This document shows positions 1-9,490 of a stretch of 64,000 nt of DNA, piece by piece (the first letter of the stretch is position 1; every line of letters begins with the position of its first letter). The stretch lies in contig CM036762.1 of NCBI GenBank assembly GCA_020796225.1, positions 15,009,786 to 15,073,785 of the forward strand, in the 5' to 3' direction. The notes under the pieces are model-generated. The model ran no database searches. It was not told the DNA's origin and worked only from the letters and a program-made list of their open reading frames with translations. A program made the position numbers and the translations under genes. The stretch is from Arion vulgaris (lineage: Eukaryota; Mollusca; Gastropoda; Stylommatophora; Arionidae).

Positions 1-643
1 CACTGCATTTGTTGTCTTTCGATGTATTCGGTGCATGAAGTTATGCCCACTCTGCTTCTGATGTCCTCATTTCGTAGTTTACCTTTCCTGGTGACCCCCA
101 CTGCCTTCCTCAAGCATTTCATTTCACACGTGGTGAGACTTCTGTGATGTGTTGCTGTAAGAGACCAAGTTTGGCACTGGTAACAAAGTGTTGGTAGGAA
201 AATACTTTTTATTATCTGTTTATTCACTTCCATCTCGATCTTTGTGTGTTGTAGTAATGGTGCTAGCTGGTAGGTCACTGTATTTGCTTTTTGACACCTT
301 GTCTCTATTTCTCTATCGAGTTTTCCGTCCTCTGGTAAAAATGCTGCCTAAATATTTGAATTCAGAAACTTGTTTTACTCTGGTGTTGTCTATTTGTATG
401 TTTGCTTGGCTTGGTGTTCTGCTGATTTTCATGGCCTCGGTCTTTTGTTTCTTGATTTACATGTTGTACTTCCTACATACTATTAGCAATGAATTCATGA
501 GATGTTGTAGCTGATCTTTATCTTCATAGATTAGACTTTGGTTGTCTGCAAAAGTAATTCGTTGATTTGGTTATTTAATTGATCGTAGTAATCCTTGTCT
601 ATGTCAATAAGGTCTTTTCTGCACTGTGCTTCTTTCACTATTC

Positions 644-712
<69 letters not shown>

Positions 713-935
713 AAGAGAAGAGGTGAGAGCACACAACCCTGTCTTACTCCTGATTTTGTTTCGAATGAGTCTGTCATTCCGTCTGTTGTTCTTACCACAC
801 AGTGGCTATTTGTGAATATTACTCTGATATTGTCTAGCAGTTGTCCCCTGATCCCATAATTTTCTAGTGTATCCTATAGAATACTTCTATTCTGTCAAAT
901 GCCTTTTCTTGGTGGAAATGATATAAGAATATAAT
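1..935 (-). mobile_element. Non-LTR retrotransposon reverse transcriptase fragment (decayed)
   Basis: Read on the minus strand, this holds pieces of a LINE reverse transcriptase in order. A KAFDRI motif lies near 887-905 and the GVRQGCVLSPLLFN motif near 713-755. A catalytic-box remnant near 540-560 reads FAD-N-Q once a one-base slip is allowed, followed by a KYLGSIFTEDG-type segment near 300-340. The frame is broken many times and a TA microsatellite interrupts it at 648-708. It is a dead, 3'-biased copy that runs off the left edge. The clade (RTE or CR1-like) cannot be fixed by eye. Confidence 0.85.
648..708. repeat. (TA)n microsatellite
   Basis: About 30 uninterrupted TA dinucleotides. 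It sits inside the reverse transcriptase fragment, directly after the GVRQGC...LFN motif on the minus strand. Confidence 0.97.
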
Positions 936-1195
936 TTATCTAAAAGATACACGGTTCCATTTAGATTGGAAATATATTGCACTTTTCTGCAAAAAAGCAA
1001 CACGAGTAACGAAGTTATATATATTAGCCCAAACTAAATACTAAATAAATAAAAATAAATAAATAGTGAAAAATTAAGTGAATCACAATTTTAATTATTA
1101 CACATTCCTCATTTGTGTTAAATATGGCAGCAGAAAAAGACAACTTCGTGTTCAAGCTTAAATTAGAAATTAATGATAAAAATATTACATGAACA
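936..1195. other. AT-rich spacer downstream of the GPCR
   Basis: Very AT-rich sequence with short homopolymer runs between the LINE fragment and the receptor stop codon. It probably holds the receptor 3' UTR. No second gene or repeat family is recognisable. Confidence 0.5.
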
Positions 1196-2248
1196 TCAGC
1201 AAAGCTTGTTCTTGAGCAAACACCATGTTACTATTTCCTTGTACTTGATATTTTTGTTAATACCAACATAAATAATAAAGTTACCAATAGAGTTAATACA
1301 AAATATGAAACTTGTAATACAACTTAGTAGAAAGTTTATATTGCTGTCATTCACTAAAATTGGGATTCTGCCTACGTAAACAAGCAGAAATCCTAATCCG
1401 CTGCAGGAAATATGCAGAAAACAACCGCTGAGTAAAGTTTTTGTTGTTTTTGATATTATTTTGTGAGATGATAACTTGTTATTCTTAGTGTCTTTATCAG
1501 ATGTTAGTTTTCTGCGTCTGTTGGTAATTATACGGACCTGTACTCCAATCACAGCAGAACCGATAGACACGAGAACAATTGGTACAACTCCTGTCAAGTA
1601 GTTCATGAGATCTTCAATTAAATCGAACCATCGCCTATTGCCATCCTGGATGCACCGTTCTGTTTCCACCAAAAAACCCATTACAACGCCGTGTGCGACA
1701 AATTGCCGAAACTCCGTACAAATAACATTCTTATAGATTAAATATACAACTATAAGAACGACAAAACACGAAATAATAGACATTATTCGCAGGGGCGTCA
1801 CAATCATGTGAACTTTGAATGGAAAAAATATTGCTACTAAACGTTCACCAGTAATTAATACAGGAATCATCAAAGAACAATTCATTCCAATAAAATGAGC
1901 AGCGAAAATAATCATGTACAATATATACAATAAATAATTAACAACATGAGAAAACATGAAGACTCTAAAGACGTTTGCAGCCATGATATAGTGTGGGAAA
2001 TTGTTGAGACCCAACAGGTATAAAACATCAGAGAGTGCCAGGGCGACGAGAAGTATGTTTGAGCATTTCTTGAATCCTTGTCGTGTCAGTATCACAATAC
2101 TGATCAAGTTACCGACTATTCCCACAAAACTGAAACATGGATATATCACGTAGATAAATGCAAATTCTATTTTACGAATTTGTTCATCAGTGAAAAGTGA
2201 CGACTGTCTGGAGTTAACTGTAGTACGCAAGGTTGTGTTGGTCAACAT
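1196..2248 (-). CDS. Intronless rhodopsin-like GPCR (class A, divergent; ligand unknown)
   Basis: A 350-residue open frame with seven hydrophobic segments near residues 31-55, 63-85, 103-138, 152-173, 217-241, 268-292 and 304-329. Class A marks are the TM1 GN at 46-47, LALSD at 70-74, ERL in place of DRY at 135-137, the TM5 proline at 223, and NSIGNFIIY at 319-327 in place of NSxxNPxxY. The TM6 CWxP motif is not recognisable (CFLHISCSG). An N-terminal NTT sequon lies at residue 4, and a basic loop (RRRK) precedes TM6. The ATG is the first in the frame. There are no introns, and no other gene lies within 7 kb. The family is a peptide-receptor-like or lineage-specific chemoreceptor-like GPCR; the ligand cannot be inferred. 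Lack of the NPxxY proline and CWxP is unusual but seen in molluscan chemoreceptor expansions (family knowledge). Confidence 0.88.
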   Translation of the reverse strand: MLTNTTLRTTVNSRQSSLFTDEQIRKIEFAFIYVIYPCFSFVGIVGNLISIVILTRQGFKKCSNILLVALALSDVLYLLGLNNFPHYIMAANVFRVFMFSHVVNYLLYILYMIIFAAHFIGMNCSLMIPVLITGERLVAIFFPFKVHMIVTPLRIMSIISCFVVLIVVYLIYKNVICTEFRQFVAHGVVMGFLVETERCIQDGNRRWFDLIEDLMNYLTGVVPIVLVSIGSAVIGVQVRIITNRRRKLTSDKDTKNNKLSSHKIISKTTKTLLSGCFLHISCSGLGFLLVYVGRIPILVNDSNINFLLSCITSFIFCINSIGNFIIYVGINKNIKYKEIVTWCLLKNKLC

Positions 2249-2317
2249 TTCTATCTTTGTATAATGAGTTTACCTTTTGCGATATAAAGTGTTCATATAA
2301 AGCATATTTCAATATCA

Positions 2318-2342
2318 GTTTGTTTGTTTGTTTGTTTGTTTG
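2318..2342. repeat. (GTTT)n microsatellite
   Basis: Six TTTG units about 70 bp upstream of the receptor start codon. The flanks are unremarkable. Confidence 0.9.
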
Positions 2343-2469
2343 CGTCCGTTCTTATCAACCAAGTTAGTCGGTGTGATTTGTGGTGAGAACATGAATACGT
2401 TGGTGAGCCCCCGTCAAGCCTCTACTTTATATCAATGATTTACAATGTCAAATATTTATAGAGTTCTTT

Positions 2470-2600
2470 TAACAAAACAACAGTGTACATAAAACTACCC
2501 AGACATCTGTGTGAGCTACACAAGACAGTGAAGTTCATACAAGAGACAACATTGAATATATAGACAATATTTCAAGCGAACGAAAGGAATTATATAGTTC
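2470..2600 (+). mobile_element. LINE 3' tail fragment
   Basis: The plus strand encodes a CELHKTVKFIQETTLNI-like stretch. This matches the end of the LINE tails at 29265-29760 and 31405-31680 (CELQKTVKFIQE). It is a short, isolated relic. Confidence 0.7.
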
Positions 2601-3280
2601 TTTCGTTATTTCTGTTATCAAATGAAGATCAAAGGCGAAAGGTCAAGTTCACTTTATAATTAAGAGATGATATAATTTTAGAAACTCAATATTATCAGCA
2701 TTTTCATCTTTTACCAAACTTGAATAATCAAAAACAGAATAAACGTAGTTAATAACAGCTACAATTTACATCATTCACATCTTTTTGTTACAAAATTGTT
2801 AAAAATATGTTACAAAATTGAACTTGACAAGTTAACTAATTATCACATATTTCTAGAATCGTTAAACACACAATCATTACGTTTATGTCACAACTATTCA
2901 ATGCTGGATGTAAGAACAATAATTTGGTTCGATGTGGGAATAATTTTCTCTGCATAATGTCAGCAATGAATTTCTATTCATTATTAATGTTGATTTCTCA
3001 AAGTGTGTTAATCTTGGTTTGAAGAATATTTTCTTTACGTTTGTCAAGTGTAACTATTGCTTACATAAAATACATTCGTGATTAATGTGTAAATTTCTCA
3101 ACAGTAAGAAGCTTATCCTGTGGGTGAAAGAACTTGAGAAGGTGGTGACACAATTATTCAGGTGCACATTAGTATCATCAAAGAAAATATCGTATATTGT
3201 CGAAGCTATTATCAGATTTCCCGAGTGAGATTTCTGAACATCAAATGTTCACCATCTTTAATGTTTTTCTTCCAATATTT
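2601..3280. other. Apparently single-copy AT-rich sequence
   Basis: I see no long open frame, no splice-bounded exon candidate and no similarity to the repeats catalogued elsewhere in the window. Confidence 0.4.
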
Positions 3281-3490
3281 TCAGACATCGATTTGTATAC
3301 TTTTAAAGTAGTTAGTAGTCAACCGGAGTCCACGTACATCTCCATATAGCTTGTCTTGGACTGGTATGGGGGTTGGCCATGTGTTTTCTCTCTGTTCACT
3401 GTATGCTGGACGTTCTTGTAGTATGTGTGTCTCTGTCACCTTGCTGGTGCAACATGTGCATATGTCAGAAGTGCCTATTTTGTACATGTT
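3281..3490 (-). mobile_element. LINE C-terminal zinc-tail fragment, split by a SINE-C
   Basis: The minus strand reads CTCC...ETHILQERPAYSEQR, a degenerate form of the CxC-x-HILQxCP zinc tail found at the end of RNase H-bearing LINEs. The element appears to continue beyond the SINE-C insertion, from 3793 onward. Confidence 0.75.
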
Positions 3491-3792
3491 AAACAGATGG
3501 TACGAGAGCCTCGGTAGCGTAGTTAGTGAACTCGCTTCTCAAGGCAGGTGGTCTGGGTTCAACTTCCGCAGTGCGCGTGGAATTTTTCCCGACCGCGACG
3601 GCTCTCAGGTCAACCCAGCCTCAACTGGGTACCAGACATGATCTGGGAAAGTAAAGGCGGCCGGCGTGATGCTGACCACATCACCCATCGTGTGCCGACG
3701 GTCAATGAAAATACAGGCCTAACACTGTATTGCCCCATATACCAAGAGGTATGAAAGGGTTCCTTTACTTTTTACTTTTAAACAGATGGTAC
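3491..3792 (+). mobile_element. SINE-C, full-length with 13-bp target-site duplication
   Basis: The body is 3504-3779, flanked by direct repeats AAACAGATGGTAC at 3491-3503 and 3780-3792. The 5' head has tRNA-like pol III boxes: TAGCGTAGTTAGTGAACTC (box A side) and GGGTTCAACTTCCGC (box B). The 3' end is T-rich (CCTTTACTTTTTACTTTT) rather than A-rich. Internal landmarks are GACGGCTCTCAGGTC, GGGTACCAGAC and GGTATGAAAGGGTTCC. Confidence 0.92.
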
Positions 3793-3909
3793 CTCAGCCT
3801 ATTGTGCCCTGTTCGTAGACATAAAATAACAAACTGTTCTTCTCTACTTAGTTGGTGGTATGCATCATCTTTTTCATGACCTGTGTGATCTCTCATCTAT
3901 TTGTTCAAC

Positions 3910-3913
<4 letters not shown>

Positions 3914-3973
<60 letters not shown>
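3914..3973. repeat. (GA)n microsatellite
   Basis: About 30 GA dinucleotides without interruption. Confidence 0.97.
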
Positions 3974-3977
<4 letters not shown>

Positions 3978-4093
3978 TTTAAGGGGAAGTAAGAAAGAAA
4001 TCATGAAGTTGAACGGAAACAATGGGTTGTCTGTGTTAAATTACAAGAAATCACCTTTAAAATATGAAGCAATAGGAAATATACAAATCCCAT

Positions 4094-4185
4094 GTGTGAA
4101 AAGATGTTATCAATTCAGGCTATGTTATCAACTCAGGTTGTGTTATTAATTCAGGCTGTGTTATCAATTCAGGTTGTGTTATTGG
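4094..4185. repeat. About 20-bp tandem repeat, about 5 units
   Basis: Units resemble TGTTATCAATTCAGGCTG, with C/T changes at two sites. They degrade at the right edge into GTGTTATTGG. Confidence 0.8.
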
Positions 4186-4339
4186 AGACCAGTGGAAATT
4201 ACGAAAACCCAATACGCGATAATAACCTTTATCGGAAATCAAATTATTTCCCTTTATGTTCGTCATAGCTTCCATTCACAATTAATCTTGATATAATATC
4301 AACAGCACAGGTTACTATTTGAGTATGTGAATATGTACT

Positions 4340-4800
4340 GGTATGACGAAGTCGAAACAGCAGTAAGCATTTCTGTAGTGCGGACCCGTGGCTATGGCGA
4401 GCGTGAAGGGGGCAGACGTTCTGCTGGTGAACAGAAAAAACGCTTTAAAGACACTCTTAAAGTGTCTCTGATATGCTTCGATATAGACACCACGTGCTGG
4501 GAATCCCTGGCGCAAGATCGCCAAATGTGACTCTGTAACAACACAAGAGGAACCCGCATAGCTGAGAATCATAGAGCCGTTTAGGCACAGAGAAAACGAG
4601 CTGCGCGAAAAGACAGAATACACATCACCCATATGTGTAACATTGATCATGTATGCAGAACCTATGGTAGAGGATTGTGTTCTAGGATTGGACTCTACAA
4701 TTACCTCCGCACACAAGTGCAGAAGCACACGTCTGAGACTGTTGTCCTCATCGCTTGCGATGGACGGCTATTATTAGTGCAGACCCGTGGCCTTCGTAAT
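4340..4800 (+). mobile_element. LINE C-terminal fragment with zinc-finger-like tail
   Basis: The plus strand encodes GEQKKRFKDTLKVSL followed by CFDIDTTCWESLAQDR. It continues after frame breaks with a CRTYGRGLCSRIGLYNYLRTQ stretch. This is the usual QKKRxKDTLKxSL ... CGR.C.SRIGLxSHxR ending of a LINE-encoded polyprotein. The region is less AT-rich than its surroundings, which suggests a fairly recent copy. Confidence 0.8.
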
Positions 4801-5157
4801 ATCGATTTTACGTCGGGCACGTGCAGACCCGTCGAAGCTGCAGAAAATGTTTATGCCACGCTTTTTATTTACTAGGGTAACTTTCCCTAGAACTGTGGGA
4901 CGGATGGGTTTGTCACTTGGACGTCATCGTACACGTGTAGGATGATCACCATCGGGTGATTTAATTAAGATATATTGAAACTATACGATTAGTTTATTGT
5001 AGCACAATTATTGTAATTATATAATATTGATAAACATTAGAAATTCTTAATCTTAGTTTTATTTTTAGTAAAATAGTTTATAGTTAGCAAACAATTAATC
5101 TTAACCATCTAATATATTTATTATAGGGCAATTTTTAAAATCTTAACACTATATACA
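4801..5157. other. AT-rich spacer with a SINE-B scrap
   Basis: A short piece near 4860-4895 (TTTATTTACTAGGGTAACTT) resembles the middle of SINE-B. The rest is AT-rich with no recognised gene. Confidence 0.4.
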
Positions 5158-6405
5158 ATTTTTCATTGGTGTATTTCTTCTTCATCTGCATTCGTTCGAT
5201 ATGAATCAGGTGTCTTGTATAGCGTTTCCGACTGATTTCTGCGTGAAGGCCTGCTTTCTTTATTATCAGTACCCCCGCCATACAACCGTACTTTTTTATT
5301 ATCAGTACCCCGCCATACAATCGGGCTTTTTATTATCAGTACCCCATACAACCGTACTTTTTTATTATCAGTACCCCGCCATACAATCGGGCTTTTTTAT
5401 TATCAGTACCCCATACAACCGTACTTTTTTTTCTTATCAGTACCCCCGCTATACAACCGTACTTTTTTTTCTTATCAGTACCCCCGCTATACAACCGTAC
5501 TTTTTTTTCTTATCAGTACCCCCGCTATACAACCGTACTTTTTTTTCTTATCAGTACCCCCACTATACAACCGTACTTTTTTTTCTTATCAGTACCCCCG
5601 CCATACAACCGTACTTTTTTTATTATCAGTACCCCATACAACCGTACTTTTTTATTATCAGTACCCCGCCATACAAACGTACTTTTTTATTATCAGTACC
5701 CCGCCATACAACCGTACTTTTTTATTATCAGTACCCCATACAACCGTACTTTTTTTTATTATCAGTACCCCCGCCATACAACCGTACTTTTTTTTATTAT
5801 CAGTACCCCGCCATACAATCGTACTTTTTATTATCAGTACCCCGCCATACAACCGTACTTTTTTATTATCAGTACCCCCGCCATACAACCGTACTTTTTT
5901 ATTATCAGTACCCCGCTATACAACCGTACTTTTTTATTATCAGTACCCCGCCATACAACCGTACTTTCTTTATTATCAGTACCCCCGCCATACAACCGTA
6001 CTTTTTTTATTATCAGTACCCCATACAACCGTACTTTTTTATTATCAGTACCCCATACAACCGTACTTTTTTATTATCAGTACCCCATACAACCGTACTT
6101 TTTTTTATTATCAGTACCCCATACAACCGTACTTTTTTATTATCAGTACCCCATACAACCGTACTTTTTTATTATCAGTACCCCATACAACCGTACTTTT
6201 TTTTATTATCAGTACCCCCGCCATACAACCGTACTTTTTTATTATCAGTACCCCGACAATACAACCGTACTTTTTTTATTATCAGTACCCCCGCCATACA
6301 ATCGTGCTTTTTTATTATCAGTACCCCCGCCATACAACCGTACTTTTTTATTATCAGTACCCCGACAATACAACCGTGCTTTCTTTGACTTCAAAGGTAT
6401 GTAAT
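5158..6405 (-). mobile_element. SINE-G copy expanded by an internal minisatellite
   Basis: The left edge (CTTCTTCATCTGCATTCG ... CTGATTTCTGCGTGAAGGC) and the right edge (CTTTGACTTCAAAGGTATG) match the two sides of other SINE-G copies, such as 47697-47855. The 34-bp segment that normally joins them once is repeated about 34 times here. The SINE is read on the minus strand. Confidence 0.85.
5256..6384. repeat. 31-36 bp minisatellite, about 34 units
   Basis: Units run TTATTATCAGTACCCC, then GCCATACAACCGTAC or the shorter ATACAACCGTAC, then T5-T8. Length differences come from the T run and from presence or absence of GCC. A long plus-strand frame (5201-6388, repeating YYQYP and TTVLF) is a by-product of the repeat and is not annotated as a gene. 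Confidence 0.95.
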
Positions 6406-6428
6406 TGGCGTACTACTTCCAGTCTCCT

Positions 6429-7000
6429 CTATCTAATTAAAGGTTGTACAGTCTCTTTCTTCTTTCTTTCTTGTCTCCAATCATGTTTTGCCTCACAGCG
6501 CTTGGATAAGAAGAGATTTCTAGAACGAGCCCTAATGTGCGCTGCATAAATAGTGTCTATCGTCGCCTCTATTATCTCTGAGGTCAATCTTTTGCCTGGT
6601 CGGCCTTTTGCTTTGTATCTATTGGATCGAAGCAACAACGCTCTTTGAGGTGCACTGTCTGGTGGTAATCTGCTTATGTGGCCGAACCATTTAATTTGTT
6701 GTTTCTTGATGAAGTTTAGTACTGATGTTGTACACACTTTTTTCCTGTCTTCATTTCTCAACCGGTCTCTTCTTGTTACTCCCAGCATTCTATGTAGACT
6801 CTTCATCTCCGTCGTGACTAGTTTTCTTCTATCATTTGATGCTAGCGTCCAGATTTGGTCCAGATTTGGTCCAGATTTGGTCCAGATTTGGCACTTGTAG
6901 CATAATGTGGGTAGAAAGAATTTGTTGAACAATGTTCGGTCACTAAACCATGAAATAAATTGTAACATGTCCTTTTCTATAGAAATTAGACCAGTCACTA
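6429..7000 (-). mobile_element. LINE reverse transcriptase C-terminal fragment
   Basis: The minus strand has a 189-codon frame with FFLPTLCYKCQIW, RRKLVTTEMKSLHRMLGVTR and KKQQIKWFGHISRLPPDSA. This is the thumb/post-RT region of the same LINE type as 1-935 and 23775-24165. It contains a small 12-bp tandem expansion. Confidence 0.9.
6852..6897. repeat. 12-bp tandem repeat inside a LINE fragment
   Basis: TTTGGTCCAGAT is repeated 3-4 times. It encodes SGPNLDQI-type repeats in frame on the minus strand. Confidence 0.9.
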
Positions 7001-7130
7001 TCTCTATCTCTCGCGATCACCGCCCAGACCGATGAACCAGATCTCCCCATACATTCTATTCATGTGGAAACCTGATTCATGCATTGGCGTGTTTTACGTC
7101 ACATCTTCAGCACCATTTTGAGCTCTGGTG
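7000..7130 (-). repeat. Dispersed repeat R, copy with the uninterrupted (empty) site
   Basis: In reverse complement this matches 60108-60217 joined directly to 60729-60800. Shared landmarks are GGATAAGCACCAGAGCT, GCTGAAGATGTGAC and TTTCCACATGAAT. The SINE-A present in the other copy is absent here. Confidence 0.75.
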
Positions 7131-7345
7131 CTTATCCCTCTGCGATGTGTCCGATATCAGCCAGCGTTTACTCGATTCGGTCTCCGTTCTGTAGCGATCT
7201 GGTGTTTTTTTACGGTGTGGGGTAGCCAGTCCTATGCCCAACCCCCTTAGTCGCTTCTTACGACATGCGTGGCAGGTAACAGTGGTTCTATTCTTTACAC
7301 CCCAATTTGGGCCCCGGTAACCACTCGGGCGAGACTCCAGTCTAA
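7131..7345 (-). mobile_element. SINE-A, partial
   Basis: Reverse-complement SINE-A core (TTAGTCGCTTCTTACGACAT, TTCTATTCTTTACACCCCAA) ending with the head GGTAACCACTCGGGCG at the right. The tail side is replaced by unrelated sequence. Confidence 0.8.
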
Positions 7346-7680
7346 ACGATCTTGACTTAGAGTGTAACTTCAATAGCTATGTACCTGCTTCAAATCAGAA
7401 AATGTGTCTGAACAAAACGTGCAGTGTTTAGAAGAGTCTAAATAAGTTCACTTAATGTATATACAGGACAGCGGGGTAAAAATAAACCACTAGCAAATGA
7501 GATGTACGGTGTCTTCTTCCCTCCGCTAGTCTACGGGACACCCTTGGGCAAGGTGGAGTACCGTTTAGCACCCCCTCCTATTCCCCCATGCAAGGTCACG
7601 TGTACACACATTGTTTTTAATCCACATTAAAACGGGCGTTTAGATGTCCAAATTAATTTCGTTTTCTCATTCATGAAAAT
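7346..7680. other. Unassigned spacer
   Basis: Mixed-composition sequence without recognisable coding capacity or a repeat family found elsewhere in the window. Confidence 0.35.
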
Positions 7681-7934
7681 AATGAAGAGTACGCCCAAGT
7701 GGTTACCGGGGCCCAAATTTGTGGTGTAAAGAATAGAAGCACTGTTATTAGGCGATTAAGGAGGTTTGGGTGAAATCGGATGCACGTGTCCTAAATGTGT
7801 GGAAGTCTATGTGTTTAGGGATCCACCAAACCAGTGTGCAACGTGTATACGTTCTTGGCAAAGATCAAACATGTCACAAGGAGTGATTAAAATTGGTCGT
7901 AAAGAACGAACGCAAAGAAGAAGAATGAAGAGTA
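7681..7934 (+). mobile_element. SINE-A with 12-bp target-site duplication
   Basis: The body is 7693-7922, flanked by AATGAAGAGTAC at 7681-7692 and 7923-7934. It starts GCCCAAGTGGTTACCGGGGC (tRNA-like box A side) and carries the core GTGTAAAGAATAGAA ... GGCGATTAAGGAGG. It ends in a GAA-rich tail after GTCGTAAAGAACGAACGC. Confidence 0.92.
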
Positions 7935-8109
7935 CTGTAACAAAAATATATAATAAATTTCTTACGGTAATTATCAGAGCTTTACTTTATATATCAGAAT
8001 ATCTTCTTCTTTTGTTGTCACACTGCTACCGGGTTGTCGTCCAGTGCCGTGGTTTTCTGTTTTTGTCTTGCGCTGTTCTAGTGGCTTGGGTGATTGTTAT
8101 TTTTGCTCT

Positions 8110-8400
8110 GTGACAGAATTCTTCTATGCCATCTAACCATCTTTTTTATGGTCTTCCTCTCGCCTTCTTTCCTGATGGTCTATTGTAGAAGACTGTATAC
8201 TGTGGAGTTTAGATGCATTCTTATTAAGTGGCGAAACCACTTCATTCTTTGTTTCTCATTGTAATTCAAGCAAGGTTCTGTGTCAACTTTCTCTCTTATG
8301 CTAATGTTGGTGACTGTCTTTTCTGATGTTCTTGGTAACTTTTCGTAGGCAGCGCATTTCCCATTTAACAACCAGAGTTCTTTTACATGCTCAACTTGTA
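8110..8400 (-). mobile_element. LINE C-terminal fragment
   Basis: The minus strand encodes KLPRTSEKTVTNISIREKV and KQRMKWFRHLIRM, the conserved KWFGHxxRM region of a LINE polyprotein. It is degenerate. Confidence 0.7.
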
Positions 8401-8575
8401 CATGGGACCTAAGTATTAACGTTAGTCTCCAATAGGACTACGAACTCGATCTCACCTACACTGAGATCAGGGAAAAAATTCTGATCGCTCCACCCGAGAA
8501 GCGAACCCAATACCATTGGAACGAGTACCTTACTTCTACATCACAGAGACCCCGGCAACAATAGACTGCTACAGA
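8400..8575 (-). mobile_element. SINE-E, 5' part
   Basis: Reverse complement of the SINE-E head and body start. It ends with TACATCACAGAGACCCC (tRNA-like head) and includes CGATCTCACCTACACTGAGA, as in 26366-26480. Confidence 0.75.
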
Positions 8576-8839
8576 AGGTCACGTCGTAGGCCTCGCTTGC
8601 GCTTAAACTTGTAGACTATAGCGACACTTCAACAATTTATGTCAGTATTATATGTTAACTGTGTGTAACTTGTTATTTACGATGATGGTAATAGTATTAA
8701 TAAAAGTTAACAACTATGACATCATATTGTGTAACCATCGTACATCAATAATATGTTGGGAGGGTGTAGCGATCTTCAATGCGCCTTGTATGTTAGCATT
8801 CATTTCTCTTCCTGATGTCACGACCTTTTCTATAAGAAT

Positions 8840-9160
8840 ATTATAGAGAAGGTCGATGCTGTCACTCCAACTTTTGTTTGGTCATTCTCTTGCTCTGTAT
8901 TCAATATAATTGTTCAATGTGGTTTTCTGTCGTATACAATACCAGGACATTTCTTGTCAGGTGACCAAACCATTTAATCTGTTTTTCTTTTACAAAGGGT
9001 ACGACTTTTTTTTATTCCTAAGTTTCTTATTTCTGCATTTCTAATTGTATCTCTCACTGCTAGTCCTGCAGCTCTTCTAAGACATCTCCCCTCTGTGGTT
9101 ATGATTTCTCCCTAATTAGCTGATGTGAGCGACAACGTTTGACATTGATAGCATAGAGGA
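8840..9160 (-). mobile_element. LINE fragment (decayed)
   Basis: It carries the reverse complement of the CAxxKINRLLGHxT-like region. The pieces AAACCATTTAATCTG and CATCTCCCCTCTGTGGTTATG are shared with the LINE fragments at 6429-7000 and 23775-24165. Confidence 0.6.
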
Positions 9161-9474
9161 CATCTAAAAATAATAATTCTAACGTGAAGTGCTTGTGACA
9201 TTAATTGCATTGTGGTGCAATTCCTAAAGCACTACGCACGGTACTATTTATTTTACGACTCTGGTTACAGCACTTTGTATAAGAATTCTGGGAAGTATAG
9301 TTATTGGTTTCCGGTACAGAGAAATAATTTTGTTGTTGACCAGCATATAGACTATAGTATTATAAGAATAAGTTGGCAATTAAGTAGTATAAGGGTGTGA
9401 CAGATGCCGATTTTGTCAAATAATACACTTCTGTAGTAAATTACCGTTAGTATCCGTGAACACTCAAAACAAAG
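9161..9474 (+). other. 5' flank of eIF1A
   Basis: AT-rich sequence leading to the eIF1A start codon. It presumably holds the promoter and 5' UTR, but no TATA box, initiator or CpG-rich block can be assigned with confidence. Confidence 0.4.
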
Positions 9475-9490
9475 ATGCCGAAGAATAAAG
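9475..9490 (+). CDS. EIF1A: eIF1A coding exon 1
   Basis: ATG CCG AAG AAT AAA G, then the strong donor GTAAGG. It encodes MPKNK and the first base of Gly6. This split point is the one I recall for vertebrate EIF1AX. Confidence 0.88.

Noticed and set aside
4315..4728. 137-codon minus-strand frame as a host gene
   Set aside because: The plus strand of the same DNA encodes the recognisable QKKRFKDTLK...SRIGLY tail of a LINE, so the minus frame is a shadow.
5201..6388. 395-codon plus-strand frame of repeated YYQYP/TTVLF
   Set aside because: It lies wholly in the SINE-G minisatellite. The frame switches between unit readings, and there is no start context, intron structure or domain.
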